Shown piece by piece: positions 48,001 through 56,745 of a DNA stretch of 64,000 nt. The notes under the pieces were generated by a model that was given only the letters and a program-made list of their open reading frames with translations, made no database searches and was not told the DNA's origin. Numbering within the stretch: the first letter of the stretch is position 1; each line of letters begins with the position of its first letter. Position numbers and translations under genes: made by a program. Source of the stretch: Planctomycetia bacterium. GTDB taxonomy: Bacteria > Planctomycetota > Phycisphaerae > UBA1845 > Fen-1342. Location of the stretch: NCBI GenBank assembly GCA_015709575.1, contig CP054190.1, positions 186,001-250,000 of the forward strand, given 5' to 3'.

Positions 48001-48784
48001 CGGGAGCGAGGGTCGGCCTGCCGCGGATCCGGCGGCGGCCGAGGAGTGGGCGCAAGCCGCCTGCGCACGGATCACCAGCGGTGTCGTCTCGACGGCTGCG
48101 ACTTCGCCTGTGGCGCTGAGCGTGTCGGCGATCAAGCAACTCCAGCGCGACGCCCACGAGGAAGCGGCCGCGCTGCCGGCCGAGCGAGACGCGGAGCTGT
48201 TTCGGGCGGCCGCGCTGGCCCGACCGGCCTTCGCGCGGCAGGCGCGTGCCCCGGACCCGCGCGACGTCGGCCTGGCCGTGCACCGCTTCTTCGAGACCTG
48301 CGACCTGGCGGCGCTGATCCGTCCGGCGGAGCTGGAGCGGCTCGTTGCCGGCCTGGTCGCCGACGGCCGCCTTGCTGCGAACGAAGCGGCGATGCTGCCG
48401 ATCGAAGACCTGCGCTGGTTCTGCGGCACGCCGGAGGCGGCGCTGCTGGCCGCTCATGCGGATCGGTGCCGGCGCGAGCAGCCGTTTGTGCGGGCGCTGC
48501 CGGTGTTCGGCGGACGCGACAGCGTGCTGGTGCGCGGCATCGTGGATTGCGTGGTGGAAACGGACGCCGGCGCTGTGATCCTTGACTACAAGACCGACCG
48601 CCTGCCCGACGCTGCCGCGCTGCAGCGCCGCTTCGAGGAATACTGCGTACAGTTGCAGCATTACCGTGCCGCGCTGCAATGCGCTTGGAATCGCCCGGTC
48701 GTGCGGACGGTGCTGATCTTCCTCGCAGCGCGCCAAGTGCTGGACGTACCGCCGGGAGATCCGCCGGCGCTGGAGCTTTCATGA
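45068..48784 (+). CDS. addA: ATP-dependent helicase/nuclease subunit A (AddA)
   Basis: The 1238-residue UvrD/Rep-type helicase with a C-terminal nuclease forms the AddAB complex. ATG 45068 sits after GGGGGG and lies inside the end of addB. Helicase motifs are the P-loop ASAGSGKT (K28), DEYQDTSPVQ (D389, E390), 'GDVKQSIYGFRKAEP' and 'MTIHASKGLEFPFTFLL'. The RecB-like nuclease has 'VRGIVDCVV' and 'ILDYKTDRL' (D1173, K1175) with 'QLQHYRAAL' near the end. A D/E/T-rich acidic insert at ~540-565 and an Ala/Gly linker at ~970-1000 are lineage extras. The stop overlaps the next gene's ATG (ATGA). Confidence 0.94.
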   Translation: MRLTETQALAVAHRGGNLLISASAGSGKTEVLARRVVDLLADAAKPCPIDAIAVVTFTRAAAAELRERVARMLRQRAADERDAHLRRHLHTAEAMIDVAQIGTIDSWCGRIVREHFAEAGVDPAYRVLGEQEAVLLRAQTLDALFEWVFTSDEGVAAAAREWLRALPQATDEPLRALVLQLSRLREQLLDPAASLARRRREFADDDAVRRAEAILRAGLLDEIEFQWQQLAELLADAPPIGVKLSAYCAALEEWREGLRANRPLAALLDRMEAWKAPRARRNQPEDPRAELVIERWWKSRLKRRWTGEPARQALACAAVAARRAVTLIDLEAEYERRLRAARQRLGALEFGDVLRQALDLLGEPQPDGSRRPTEVARRLQRRFHHILIDEYQDTSPVQVEVLRLLSRDAAGETNRFMVGDVKQSIYGFRKAEPALFTAQMIELDAGRAEGRALFLTDNFRSRAELLNPLNALFASLFDRILGGTDYQPRERLIARRADPPRAAESGTAVPDDTLLQVVLLDPEDSRHAPDDADETDETVDATDESDDTAVGDEPPEELERAEREAIFAAHEIRRLLDGGATVPIGAGERPAQLSDFAILLRSARQNAGRITATLRRHGVMAVSGGQEALLDTVEGRDVRALLALLCNRRQDLALAAWLRSPFVGLREPQLAELRAVAPRGPFHRAVLRYARRAPEGELRVALRRAFERLEDWRRASRELELPDLLRRMLRDSGYDLFVRGLRGGAHRAATLDALIELADRFAAAGQRGPAEFSEYLESLAAIDSEPSVGVAPQADAVRVMTIHASKGLEFPFTFLLCSGARFNRVVQRQSLFFDDAAGLGLRTHDRAVGGPISTAEHLRQSAAAWERHLSEELRLLYVAATRARERLWIVGHADRDAAAEQREAFRGKPIPRITRLAANSLLDWVLLGVGSAELDRPRDGNGAAVCVREWVPALSARNAGGAGLVEGAAERGGSDGHGGSEGRPAADPAAAEEWAQAACARITSGVVSTAATSPVALSVSAIKQLQRDAHEEAAALPAERDAELFRAAALARPAFARQARAPDPRDVGLAVHRFFETCDLAALIRPAELERLVAGLVADGRLAANEAAMLPIEDLRWFCGTPEAALLAAHADRCRREQPFVRALPVFGGRDSVLVRGIVDCVVETDAGAVILDYKTDRLPDAAALQRRFEEYCVQLQHYRAALQCAWNRPVVRTVLIFLAARQVLDVPPGDPPALELS

Positions 48785-49899
48785 TCGCGATTCCACCAGA
48801 CGAGCGCGGCCTGCGCGTCGCCCTGCCATGGCGCGGCGACGGCCCTGGCTGGCGCGCCGCCCGCATCCGCAGCGCGGCAATCGGCGTCACCTTCCTGCTG
48901 CTACTCGCCGGCCTCTCACCATCGGCGCCGACACTGATTCAGCAGCAACCGCCGCTCGAGCGCGCTTCGCCATCGACCCAGCCCGCGGCTTCGGCGACCC
49001 GCGCCACCAGCGCGTCTCCCACGGCCGCGCCCGCGACGCAACCCGCAACCCGGCCATCGACCGCAGCGGCGACGGACGGCCCGGCCTCCGAGCGCCGCCT
49101 CTTCCGCCCCGGTGTGTGGATCGACTGGCAGCGCGGCGCCGTGTTTGCCGAGGCGCGCGTCGTGCTCAATGACGGGCCGCTGGAATTGCTGGCCTGCTTT
49201 CACAGCAAGGAGCACGAGAGCATCCTGCGCTTCGAGTGCAGCGCCGCGGACCTGTTCATGGCGCTGGGGCTGAGCGGGCGAACTCCCGGCAGCCCGCCCC
49301 GCTGGGACGCCGCCGGCGGGCGCTATGAACGGGCCACCGGCGACCTGGTTGACGTGCGGGTCGAGTTCGAGCGGGAAGGGCGCACCGTAGTGGAGCCGCT
49401 GCTGCACTGGGTGCGCGAGATCGAGTTTGACCGTCCGGCCGCCGATCGGCCCTTCGTCTTCGCCGGTTCCCGGATGATCGAGGGCCGCCTGGCCGCCGAC
49501 ATGAACGGTGTCGGCATTGCCATTGTGGATCAGGGCGAGAGCCTTTTGTGCCTCTCTCGTCCGCGCAGCGACCGCAACGAGGAACTGTGGGCCGTGGCCG
49601 ATCCGCAGGCCGTCGCGCCGCTGGGAGCGACCGTCCGCGTGGCTTTTGTGGCCGCGGCGCCTGTGCAGTCCGTATTCGAGATCGACGCGTTGGGCGCAGC
49701 GCGCATTGACAGAGCATATGCCGACCCGGCGGATTTCGCCGACCGACTGCGCATCGCGCAGCAGCTTGAGCCGCTGCGGGTGGTCGAGGTTCGGGCGGGC
49801 GCCGCGCTCGATGCGGATCGACGCCGCTGGCTGCGCCGTCTGGTTATCGAGGGCGTGGATGCAACCCGTGTGAAATTCACGCCTTCTGCGCCGCCCTGA
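48781..49899 (+). CDS. YdjY-domain exported protein coupled to addA
   Basis: The 372-residue protein starts at an ATG that overlaps the addA stop. A hydrophobic segment at ~32-46 ([18 protein letters not shown]) is a signal or membrane anchor, followed by a Ser/Ala/Thr/Pro-rich linker (~55-100). The YdjY-type domain spans ~105-170: '[29 protein letters not shown]' in two pieces, then 'KEHESIL' and '[18 protein letters not shown]'. A second, less conserved domain follows to the C-terminus. YdjY domains have no assigned function. Coupling to a DNA repair operon may only reflect shared transcription, because the protein itself appears to be envelope-located. Confidence 0.8.
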   Translation: MIAIPPDERGLRVALPWRGDGPGWRAARIRSAAIGVTFLLLLAGLSPSAPTLIQQQPPLERASPSTQPAASATRATSASPTAAPATQPATRPSTAAATDGPASERRLFRPGVWIDWQRGAVFAEARVVLNDGPLELLACFHSKEHESILRFECSAADLFMALGLSGRTPGSPPRWDAAGGRYERATGDLVDVRVEFEREGRTVVEPLLHWVREIEFDRPAADRPFVFAGSRMIEGRLAADMNGVGIAIVDQGESLLCLSRPRSDRNEELWAVADPQAVAPLGATVRVAFVAAAPVQSVFEIDALGAARIDRAYADPADFADRLRIAQQLEPLRVVEVRAGAALDADRRRWLRRLVIEGVDATRVKFTPSAPP

Positions 49900-49929
49900 C
49901 GCGGCCTGTCGCGCAGCCGCGCCGAATCG

Positions 49930-49935
49930 TACAAT
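49930..49935 (+). promoter_or_regulatory. Candidate -10 box (TACAAT) for cysK
   Basis: TACAAT lies 38 bases before the cysK ATG, preceded by AATCG, in a GC-rich context. No -35 hexamer was clear. Confidence 0.35.
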
Positions 49936-49973
49936 CTGTCGCCTGCGGCAACGTTCCGCCCGGAGATAAACCC

Positions 49974-50918
49974 ATGTCACGAATGTATGCGGATGTCACG
50001 CGCGCCATCGGCGGCACGCGGCTCGTGCGGATCAATCGGATCATCAACTCGGCCGCCGCGGTGTATGCGAAGCTGGAGTTTCAGAATCCGCTGGCAAGCG
50101 TGAAGGATCGTATCGGCGTCGCCATGATCGAGGACGGCCAGTCGCGCGGGCTGATCAAGCCCGACACGACGATCATCGAGCCGACCTCCGGGAACACCGG
50201 CATCGCGCTGGCCTTCGTGTGCGCGGCGCGGCGGCTGAAGCTGACGTTGGTCATGCCCGAGAGCATGAGCCTGGAGCGCCGCGCGGTGCTGCGGCAGCTC
50301 GGCGCGGACCTGGTGCTGACGCCGGCGGCCGAGGGCATGCGCGGCGCGGTGCGCCGGGCGGAGGAACTGGTGGCCCAGACCGCCAACGCCTACATGCCGC
50401 AACAGTTCCGCAACCCCGCCAACGTCGAGATTCACCGTCGCACAACCGCCGAGGAAATCTGGACCGACACCGAGGGCAAGGCGGACATCCTGGTCTCGGG
50501 CGTCGGAACCGGCGGCACGATCAGCGGCGTCGGCGAGGTCATCAAGAAGCGCAAGCCCTCGTTCCGTTGCGTGGCGGTCGAGCCGGTGGAGTCGCCGGTG
50601 ATCTCTCAGGTGAAGGCAGGCAACCCGCCGCAGCCCGGGCCGCACAAGATTCAGGGAATCGGGGCGGGATTCATCCCGGAGATTCTGAACCTGGACATGG
50701 TCGATGAGGTCGTGACGGTCTCGAGCGACGACGCGTTCTCGTGGGCGCGCCGCGCCGCGCGCGACGAGGGAATTCTCTGCGGCATCAGCTCCGGGGCGGC
50801 GCTGTGTGCCGCGAACATCGTCGCGCAGCGACCGGACAGCGCCGGCAAGACGATTGTCACTGTGCTGGCGTCGTTTGGAGAGCGCTACCTGTCGACGGCG
50901 CTGTTTCAGCAGTCCTAG
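49974..50918 (+). CDS. cysK: Cysteine synthase A (O-acetylserine sulfhydrylase)
   Basis: The 314-residue PLP enzyme makes cysteine from O-acetylserine and sulfide. ATG 49974 follows GGAGA. PLP lysine K44 is in '[10 protein letters not shown]'. The substrate loop is '[12 protein letters not shown]' and the phosphate-binding loop '[12 protein letters not shown]'. Later motifs '[14 protein letters not shown]' and '[13 protein letters not shown]' are standard for the family. Cystathionine beta-synthase-like activity cannot be excluded, because these paralogs are hard to separate by sequence. It is a single gene here, with no cysE. Confidence 0.95.
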   Translation: MSRMYADVTRAIGGTRLVRINRIINSAAAVYAKLEFQNPLASVKDRIGVAMIEDGQSRGLIKPDTTIIEPTSGNTGIALAFVCAARRLKLTLVMPESMSLERRAVLRQLGADLVLTPAAEGMRGAVRRAEELVAQTANAYMPQQFRNPANVEIHRRTTAEEIWTDTEGKADILVSGVGTGGTISGVGEVIKKRKPSFRCVAVEPVESPVISQVKAGNPPQPGPHKIQGIGAGFIPEILNLDMVDEVVTVSSDDAFSWARRAARDEGILCGISSGAALCAANIVAQRPDSAGKTIVTVLASFGERYLSTALFQQS

Positions 50919-51035
50919 CGCGGCGGCGGGCCGCGCACGTGACACTTGAACCCGGGTTTCGGCGCATCCCGCGGCGCCCGTGCCACGCCGATGCGCTGCA
51001 CGGGTCGCCCCGGATCAGCCGTCAGCGCTGCGCGG

Positions 51036-51896
51036 CTAGCGCTGATCCCGCAAATCCTCCGCCTGCTTCACCAGCGCCGCCACGCGCTTCTCCACCGGCG
51101 GATGCGTGCTGAACAGGTTCATCACCGCCCCCGCGTGCAGCGGCTCCATGATGTACATGCTGTGGAACGCCGGCGGCGTATCGGTCGGAATCCGCTCGTT
51201 GCCCGCCTGCAGCCGGCGCAGCGCCGCCGCCAGCTTCATCGGATCGCCGCACAGCGCGCCGCCGTACGCGTCCGCGACATACTCGCGCGAGCGCGAAATC
51301 GCCATCTGGATCAGCGCCGCCGCGATTGGCGCGAGAATCGCCATCGCGATCACGCCGATGATCCCCAGCGGGTTGTTATTCTCGCGGCTGCCGCCGCCGA
51401 ACCACATCAGCATGTACCCGGCGTAGCTGATCATGCCGCCGAGCACCGCCGCAACCGTCGAGATCAGTACGTCGCGATGCTTGATGTGCGCCAGTTCATG
51501 CGCCATCACGCCCTCGATTTCATGCGCCGGGAAGTTGCGCAGCATCCCCTCCGTGATCGCCACCGCGCTGTGGCGCGGACTGCGCCCCGTCGCGAACGCA
51601 TTCGGCGCCGCCTGCGGGCAGACGTACACCCGCGGCATGGGCAGGTTGGCTCGCTCGGCCAGCCGCTCCACCATGTCATACAGCCACGGCAGATCTTCGC
51701 GACGCACCTCCTGCGCCCGCATTGCCGACAGCGCGATCCGATCCGAGAAGAAAAACGCGATCAGGTTGCCGATCCCGCCGAACATCAGGCCGTAGATCAG
51801 CCCCATCTGCCCGCCGACGCCATAGCCGATCAGCATGCACAGCCCGATCAATGAGCCGAGCAGGAACGCCGTCTTGGCATTGTTCACAAACTGCAT
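51036..51896 (-). CDS. htpX: Zinc metalloprotease HtpX
   Basis: The 286-residue inner-membrane M48 protease degrades misfolded membrane proteins. ATG 51896 follows GGAGGAG. Two N-terminal membrane helices (~10-30 and ~33-50) precede the zinc site HELAH (H133, E134, H137). Two more hydrophobic segments lie at ~150-175 and ~185-205, with the third ligand Glu in 'SREYVADAYGG'. The C-terminal 'FSTHPPVEKRVAAL' is typical for HtpX. Its stop lies within a GCTAGCGCTGA stretch that can pair with upstream bases, a possible weak terminator. Confidence 0.95.
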   Translation of the reverse strand: MQFVNNAKTAFLLGSLIGLCMLIGYGVGGQMGLIYGLMFGGIGNLIAFFFSDRIALSAMRAQEVRREDLPWLYDMVERLAERANLPMPRVYVCPQAAPNAFATGRSPRHSAVAITEGMLRNFPAHEIEGVMAHELAHIKHRDVLISTVAAVLGGMISYAGYMLMWFGGGSRENNNPLGIIGVIAMAILAPIAAALIQMAISRSREYVADAYGGALCGDPMKLAAALRRLQAGNERIPTDTPPAFHSMYIMEPLHAGAVMNLFSTHPPVEKRVAALVKQAEDLRDQR

Positions 51897-52204
51897 GTTC
51901 GCTCCTCCGTGTTCCTCGCGGCCATCTTCGCGCAGGCTGCGGCCCGGACGGCGCAGAGCGCCACAATTCCAACCGACCGGGGCTTGTCCGACCCCAAGCG
52001 GGTCGAACGCCTATCGGACCCGCCTGCCCGCGAGCACAGTACTCTAGGAGCATGTTCGGCTCGCGGAAACCCGCGGTTCGCCGATTCGAAGAATCCTCAC
52101 GAATTTGAATCGGTTCCGGCTGCCCCGGCGCATCGACGAATCCCGGGCGACAGAGAGGCGCGAAGCATCGAATCCCCCTGCACGTCCCGTTGGTTGGGTC
52201 CCGG
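51897..52204. other. Gap between hutH-like gene and htpX
   Basis: The 308 bases separate two minus-strand genes and have no gene. A TACTGT at 52041-52036 (minus) is a weak -10 candidate for htpX. No repeat or terminator was seen. Confidence 0.4.
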
Positions 52205-53782
52205 TCAGCGGAGATCTGCCGCCGCACACTTCCGCAGCGCCGCACTCTCTCGCAACATCGTCACGGCCGCGCGAATGTCCAGCCCGAACTCGCGATCCCG
52301 CTCCGCGTGCGAAATCACGCCGCGGATTACTTCGTGCGCCCGTCGCGGCCCCTTCCCCGCCCGCAGCGGCGCGCGGAAGTCCAGCGCCTGCGCCGCCAGC
52401 AGCATCTCGATCCCCAGCACATGCTCCACCCGGTCCAGCACCTCGTGGCACTTGAGCGCCGCCGTCGCCCCCATGCTGACGTGATCCTCCTGCCCCAGCG
52501 ACGTCGGAATCGAGTCCACCGACGCGGGCGTCGCCAGCACCTTGCACTCATTGAGCAGCGCCGCCGCCGTGTACTGCGCGATCATGAACCCGCTGTTCAC
52601 CCCCGTGTCGCGCATCAGCAGCTTCGGCAGCCCGTCCTCGCCGCCGAGCAGCAGGTAGCAGCGCCGCTCCGAGATGTTCGCCAGGTCCGTCAGCGCGATC
52701 GCCATGTAATCCAGCACCAGCGCCAGCGGCTCGGCGTGGAAGTTCCCTCCGCTCACCGCCTCGACCGTGCCGTCCGCCCGCTCGAACAGCAGCGGGTTGT
52801 CGGTGACGCTGTTCATCTCGCGCGTGACCGTCGCGCGGAAGTGGTCGAGCGCATCGCGGAACGCGCCGTGAACCTGCGGCGCGCAGCGCAGCGAGTACGG
52901 ATCCTGCACGCGGTCGCAGTCCGCGTGCGACGCCAGGATCTCGCTTCCTTCGAGGTGCCCGCGGATCGTCGCCGCGACGCGCTGCGCGCCGGCGTGCGGC
53001 CGCACTGCGTGCAGCCGCTCATCCGCCGGTCGAATGCTGCCGCGCAGGCCCTCGATCGACATCGTCAGGATCAGGTCCGCCAGGTCCGCCAGCCGCGCTG
53101 CCCGCACCGCGATACCGGCCGCGTACGCGCAGGTGAACTGCGTGCCGTTGATCAGCGCCAGCCCCTCCTTGGCGGCCAGCGCCATTGCCGACCACCCGAA
53201 CCGCCGCCCTGCCTCGTCCGACGTCACTTCCCGCCTTCCCGCCGGATTCGAGTCCCCGGCCGCGGCATTCGCCGGCACGCTCATCACACCCCGCCCCAGC
53301 AGTGGCAGAAACAGGTGCGACAGCGGCGCCAGATCCCCACTCGCTCCGAGCGATCCGCGCGTCGGCACCACCGGCAGCGCATCGGCATTCAGCCACGCCA
53401 CGATCCGCTCGGCCACCTCCGGCCGCACACCGCTGTGCCCCACCCCCAGCATCCGCAGCTTGAACAGCAGCATCAGCCGCACCAGCGCCGCCGGGGCGGC
53501 CGGGCCGACCCCCACCGCGTGCGAGATCAGCAGGTTTTCCTGCAGCAGCTCGAGCTGATCGGCTGCAATCCGCCGGTTCTTCAGGTGCCCGAAGCCTGTG
53601 TTGACCCCGTATACGGCCGCCCCGCCGCCCGCCAGTTTCGCGACCCACCCCGCCGCCCGCGCGATCCGCGCCCGGACCCCCGGCGAAAGGCGGACCGCCA
53701 GCGGCCGATCCAGCGCGCCGTCCAGCCATGTGAGCGACAGCTCCGCCCCTTCCTCCAGCGTCAGCGGCACAGCGTCCATCAT
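52205..53782 (-). CDS. hutH: Histidine/aromatic amino-acid ammonia-lyase (HutH-like)
   Basis: The 525-residue enzyme eliminates ammonia from histidine (or another aromatic amino acid). It forms the MIO cofactor from A147-S148-G149 ('GSLGASGDLAPLSH'). Y58 in 'YGVNTGFG' and the 'LLISHAVG' His (H88) fit the histidine ammonia-lyase active site. Other family stretches are 'GGNFHAEPLAL' and 'QEDHVSMGATAALK'. ATG 53782 overlaps the upstream stop (ATGA), and GCGGGGA serves as ribosome site. No hutU, hutI or hutG neighbour is present. Tyrosine ammonia-lyase or another MIO enzyme remains possible. Confidence 0.85.
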   Translation of the reverse strand: MMDAVPLTLEEGAELSLTWLDGALDRPLAVRLSPGVRARIARAAGWVAKLAGGGAAVYGVNTGFGHLKNRRIAADQLELLQENLLISHAVGVGPAAPAALVRLMLLFKLRMLGVGHSGVRPEVAERIVAWLNADALPVVPTRGSLGASGDLAPLSHLFLPLLGRGVMSVPANAAAGDSNPAGRREVTSDEAGRRFGWSAMALAAKEGLALINGTQFTCAYAAGIAVRAARLADLADLILTMSIEGLRGSIRPADERLHAVRPHAGAQRVAATIRGHLEGSEILASHADCDRVQDPYSLRCAPQVHGAFRDALDHFRATVTREMNSVTDNPLLFERADGTVEAVSGGNFHAEPLALVLDYMAIALTDLANISERRCYLLLGGEDGLPKLLMRDTGVNSGFMIAQYTAAALLNECKVLATPASVDSIPTSLGQEDHVSMGATAALKCHEVLDRVEHVLGIEMLLAAQALDFRAPLRAGKGPRRAHEVIRGVISHAERDREFGLDIRAAVTMLRESAALRKCAAADLR

Positions 53783-56637
53783 TCCCCGCTCTTCCACGCC
53801 CGCACGGTCGCCGCCGCGTCCGTGATGAAGGTGTCCGCGTCCTGCAGGCGCGCTACCGAGAATCGATCGTCCACCAGTGCCCGCAGCTCACTTCGCCGCA
53901 TCAGCCGGTAGTAATCAGGCGGCAGGGCCAGGTTCACCATGTCCAGCTCCGCCACGCCGTCGTCCGCTGTCTGCACCCGCAACACGCCGCCGCCGTCGCG
54001 CGGCGTTCGGGCGACGTAGACGAACCGCGGGTCACGGCGGTCATAGGGCGTCGATTCCGGTATCAGCTCGGGAAATGGAAAATCGCCCGGCATCCGGATG
54101 CGGCGCACCCGCACCGTCTCGCCGAAGTCCACCCGCATCAACCCCACCGTGCTCATCAGGTACACCACGGGCGCTGCAGCGGTGTCGGATCCGGGACGCA
54201 GTGCCTGCGGATGAAACCGCAGCGGCGACTGCAGCGAGAACTCGCGCGCGATCGCCGCGCTCGAGATCATGCCCTTGGTGCTACCGCCCGTGCGATGCAG
54301 CAGCCATTGCGGCCCGCCGCGCACCGCCACGTGCACCACGCGCGGATCATGATCGAGCGGCCGGATCAGTGCGATCTCGGGCAGGTCCGGGTCGGCGACG
54401 AATTCCTGGAACGCCAGCAGCTCGCGCCGCAGAAACTCGCCATCCTCCGCCGGCGCTTCGGCCTTCCGCGCCGCCAGTGTTCCACGCAGCTCGCGCGCGA
54501 AGCCGTCGAACATCGGTCCCACCAGTGACGAAAACGCCGCAATCTCCGACGGGCGCAGGTTCAACGACAGCGCATCCGGCCCGCCGTCCAGCTCGAACAC
54601 CCGTCGCCGGTCATAGGCCCACGTCCGCCCCGACGCCGCGTCCCAGTCCAGCCACGGCCAGTTGGCCGGTCCGGGAAACCAGCCCGTGCTCCGTGCACCC
54701 GGTGCTGCCAGCTCCCGCACCTCCGACGGCGGCTCGAACCGCACCAGCCGCCGATCCGCCGTCACCACGGCCCAGGCCCTCTCCCCCAGCGGCACCGCCA
54801 TCAGCGCCGCGCGCAGTGCCTCGGGCGCCTGCACCTGTTCGCGCCGAAATCGAATCGTCGCCGCCAGTTGCCGTGCCCCGGGCGCGTCGCCGAGCGCGCG
54901 AACCGCGACCTCCGCGTCATCCAGGCGGCCGTCGCGCAACGCCGACAGCGCCGCGGCCAGGCTCCCGAGTTGCGGCGCATCGAGCGCGTCGGCCCCGCGG
55001 ATCAGGTCGCGCATCGTCTCGGCCCCGGGCTGCGTCTGCACGTACTCCAGCACCGCAACGCCGGTGAGCAGCTCTGCGAATCCGTCCGTCACCAGGATCG
55101 GCAGCATCCGCGCCAGGTCATCGCGAATCCGCGAGTGATTCTCCCCGTGCACTGCCGCGTACATATGCCGCAGGTAGGTGGGCAGCGCCGGATGTCCCAG
55201 AATGCCCACCACGTCCCGCAGCGTCTCGCTCCGCCGATCATTCGCCTGCTGATACAGGAACAGCGCTGCGGTCGCCGCCACGTCGGCATTGCGGTAGGGC
55301 CGGTACGGGTCCGGCTCCGGCTGTCGCAGGATGCTCTCCGCATCGCCGTAGATCGTGTCCACCGCTCGCGCCGGGTCGCCCGCCAGCAGCGGCAGCCATG
55401 CGTCTGTCTGCACCCGCAGCCAGCGGTCATTCTGCAGAAAGATGGAACGCGGTTCGATCAGCCGCGCGCATTCCGAGGCGAGATCGAGCTCCTGGAACAT
55501 CCACGCCACGACAGCGAGCATGTTCCCCGCCGGCGTCCGCACGTCACTATCCGCGAGCGACAGCCGGTAGTCGTTCCACCAGTACCCCGCGTCCATCAGC
55601 AGTGCGTCCACGAAGCGATTCGCCGGCGCAAGGATGCGCTGCACCCGCATGTCCGGGTCATGCCGCGTCCGCCGATTGTCATTTCGCGTCAGGTCCACCC
55701 ACTCGAGCTGATACGGCGCCTTGAACGGCCCGCGCAGATCCATCGGCGACGGATCCGACCAACCGCGCGTCGCCGCGTCGCCGCCCTCCGGCAGCAGCAG
55801 CGATTCCGCCCGCGCCCGATCGCCCGCCGTGTGCGCGATCATCGCCAGCAGCAGCCGGTCGAATTCATCCTCCGGCGGCTCACCCACCTCCGCGATGCGC
55901 TCATACGCGCGCTCGACGAACCCTTCGGCATAGAGCCGCACCGCCGCCGCCAACTGCTCGCCACTCGGCGAGCGGAAATTCACCAGCCGCACGCGCTCGT
56001 CATCCAGCCGCAGCGGCCCCACGTCCCGCGGCCCGCCTGCCCCCGTCACGCGCACGATCACGTCATGCCGCGTCGCCAGCGGCCGCAGGTCTCCAAGCTG
56101 CCGGATGCGCTGTCCGTTGGCGTGCGTGATGACCTCGCCCGCCAGCAGCGGCCCGCCATGACTCCGCAGCACCAGCACCGCCCGCTCCGGCGGCGTGATA
56201 TTCTCCAGGATGAAGCGCAGGCGGTAGATCACTTCGGGGTCGGTCGCGGTCTCGAGCCGCCGCTCCAACCGCGGTCCGATGCTCGGCCCCATGCGGGCAA
56301 TGGCGCGCGTCGCCTCCTCGCGCTCCGCAAACCCCTTCGCACCCAGCGCATCAAGCAGCGCGTCCACGTCGGTCCCGGCGTCCGCACCGGCGCGCCCGTT
56401 CGGCGCTGCCGCCCCATCGGACCCCGCGGCTTCGAGGCCGGAATCGTCCGCGGACGCCAGGCCGAATGCCGCAAGCAGGACCAGCGCCACGGCCAGGAAC
56501 AGAACGGGTACCTGCAGTGCGGCGCGTGGGCGCTGCGCGGCGCCACCGTGCCGCTGCCACGGCTGGTCCGTGCCGCCCTTCGCAATCGCGATTCCCGCGT
56601 CGCGCATCGGCACCGCTGCTCCGTCAGGCGATTTCAT
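53779..56637 (-). CDS. Large exported hypothetical protein, coupled to the ammonia-lyase gene
   Basis: The 952-residue protein starts at ATG 56637 with GGGA upstream. One membrane segment lies at ~42-65 ('VLFLAVALVLLAAFGLASADD'), then an Ala/Gly linker. Residues ~95-150 ('LGAKGFAEREEATRAI', 'RLERRLETATDPEVIYRLRFIL') look like helical HEAT-type repeats. 'HGGPLLAGEVITHANGQRIRQLGDL' near ~160-185 resembles a PDZ domain. A long helical, TPR-like central region follows, and a C-terminal ~300 residues appears beta-rich and propeller-like ('RRLVRFEPPSEVREL', 'RTWAYDRRRVFELDGGP'). I recognise no enzyme motif. It shares a four-base overlap with the ammonia-lyase, which suggests one transcript, though the connection in function is unclear. 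Confidence 0.7.
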   Translation of the reverse strand: MKSPDGAAVPMRDAGIAIAKGGTDQPWQRHGGAAQRPRAALQVPVLFLAVALVLLAAFGLASADDSGLEAAGSDGAAAPNGRAGADAGTDVDALLDALGAKGFAEREEATRAIARMGPSIGPRLERRLETATDPEVIYRLRFILENITPPERAVLVLRSHGGPLLAGEVITHANGQRIRQLGDLRPLATRHDVIVRVTGAGGPRDVGPLRLDDERVRLVNFRSPSGEQLAAAVRLYAEGFVERAYERIAEVGEPPEDEFDRLLLAMIAHTAGDRARAESLLLPEGGDAATRGWSDPSPMDLRGPFKAPYQLEWVDLTRNDNRRTRHDPDMRVQRILAPANRFVDALLMDAGYWWNDYRLSLADSDVRTPAGNMLAVVAWMFQELDLASECARLIEPRSIFLQNDRWLRVQTDAWLPLLAGDPARAVDTIYGDAESILRQPEPDPYRPYRNADVAATAALFLYQQANDRRSETLRDVVGILGHPALPTYLRHMYAAVHGENHSRIRDDLARMLPILVTDGFAELLTGVAVLEYVQTQPGAETMRDLIRGADALDAPQLGSLAAALSALRDGRLDDAEVAVRALGDAPGARQLAATIRFRREQVQAPEALRAALMAVPLGERAWAVVTADRRLVRFEPPSEVRELAAPGARSTGWFPGPANWPWLDWDAASGRTWAYDRRRVFELDGGPDALSLNLRPSEIAAFSSLVGPMFDGFARELRGTLAARKAEAPAEDGEFLRRELLAFQEFVADPDLPEIALIRPLDHDPRVVHVAVRGGPQWLLHRTGGSTKGMISSAAIAREFSLQSPLRFHPQALRPGSDTAAAPVVYLMSTVGLMRVDFGETVRVRRIRMPGDFPFPELIPESTPYDRRDPRFVYVARTPRDGGGVLRVQTADDGVAELDMVNLALPPDYYRLMRRSELRALVDDRFSVARLQDADTFITDAAATVRAWKSGE

Positions 56638-56665
56638 TGCTGATCCCAGGCCACTGGCCCCGCAC

Positions 56666-56676
56666 GGTAGTCTACC
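56666..56676. promoter_or_regulatory. Palindrome GGTAGTCTACC between divergent genes
   Basis: This 11-base palindrome with TAGTCT (plus) and TAGACT (minus) could hold overlapping divergent -10 boxes, or an operator, between the large exported gene and the LOG-family gene. Confidence 0.3.
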
Positions 56677-56745
56677 CCCACGTCCGCGCCACGGCGCACC
56701 GCCGACCGACCTCGATTCGCGCCGCAGCGCCCCGGAGCCGCCGCC

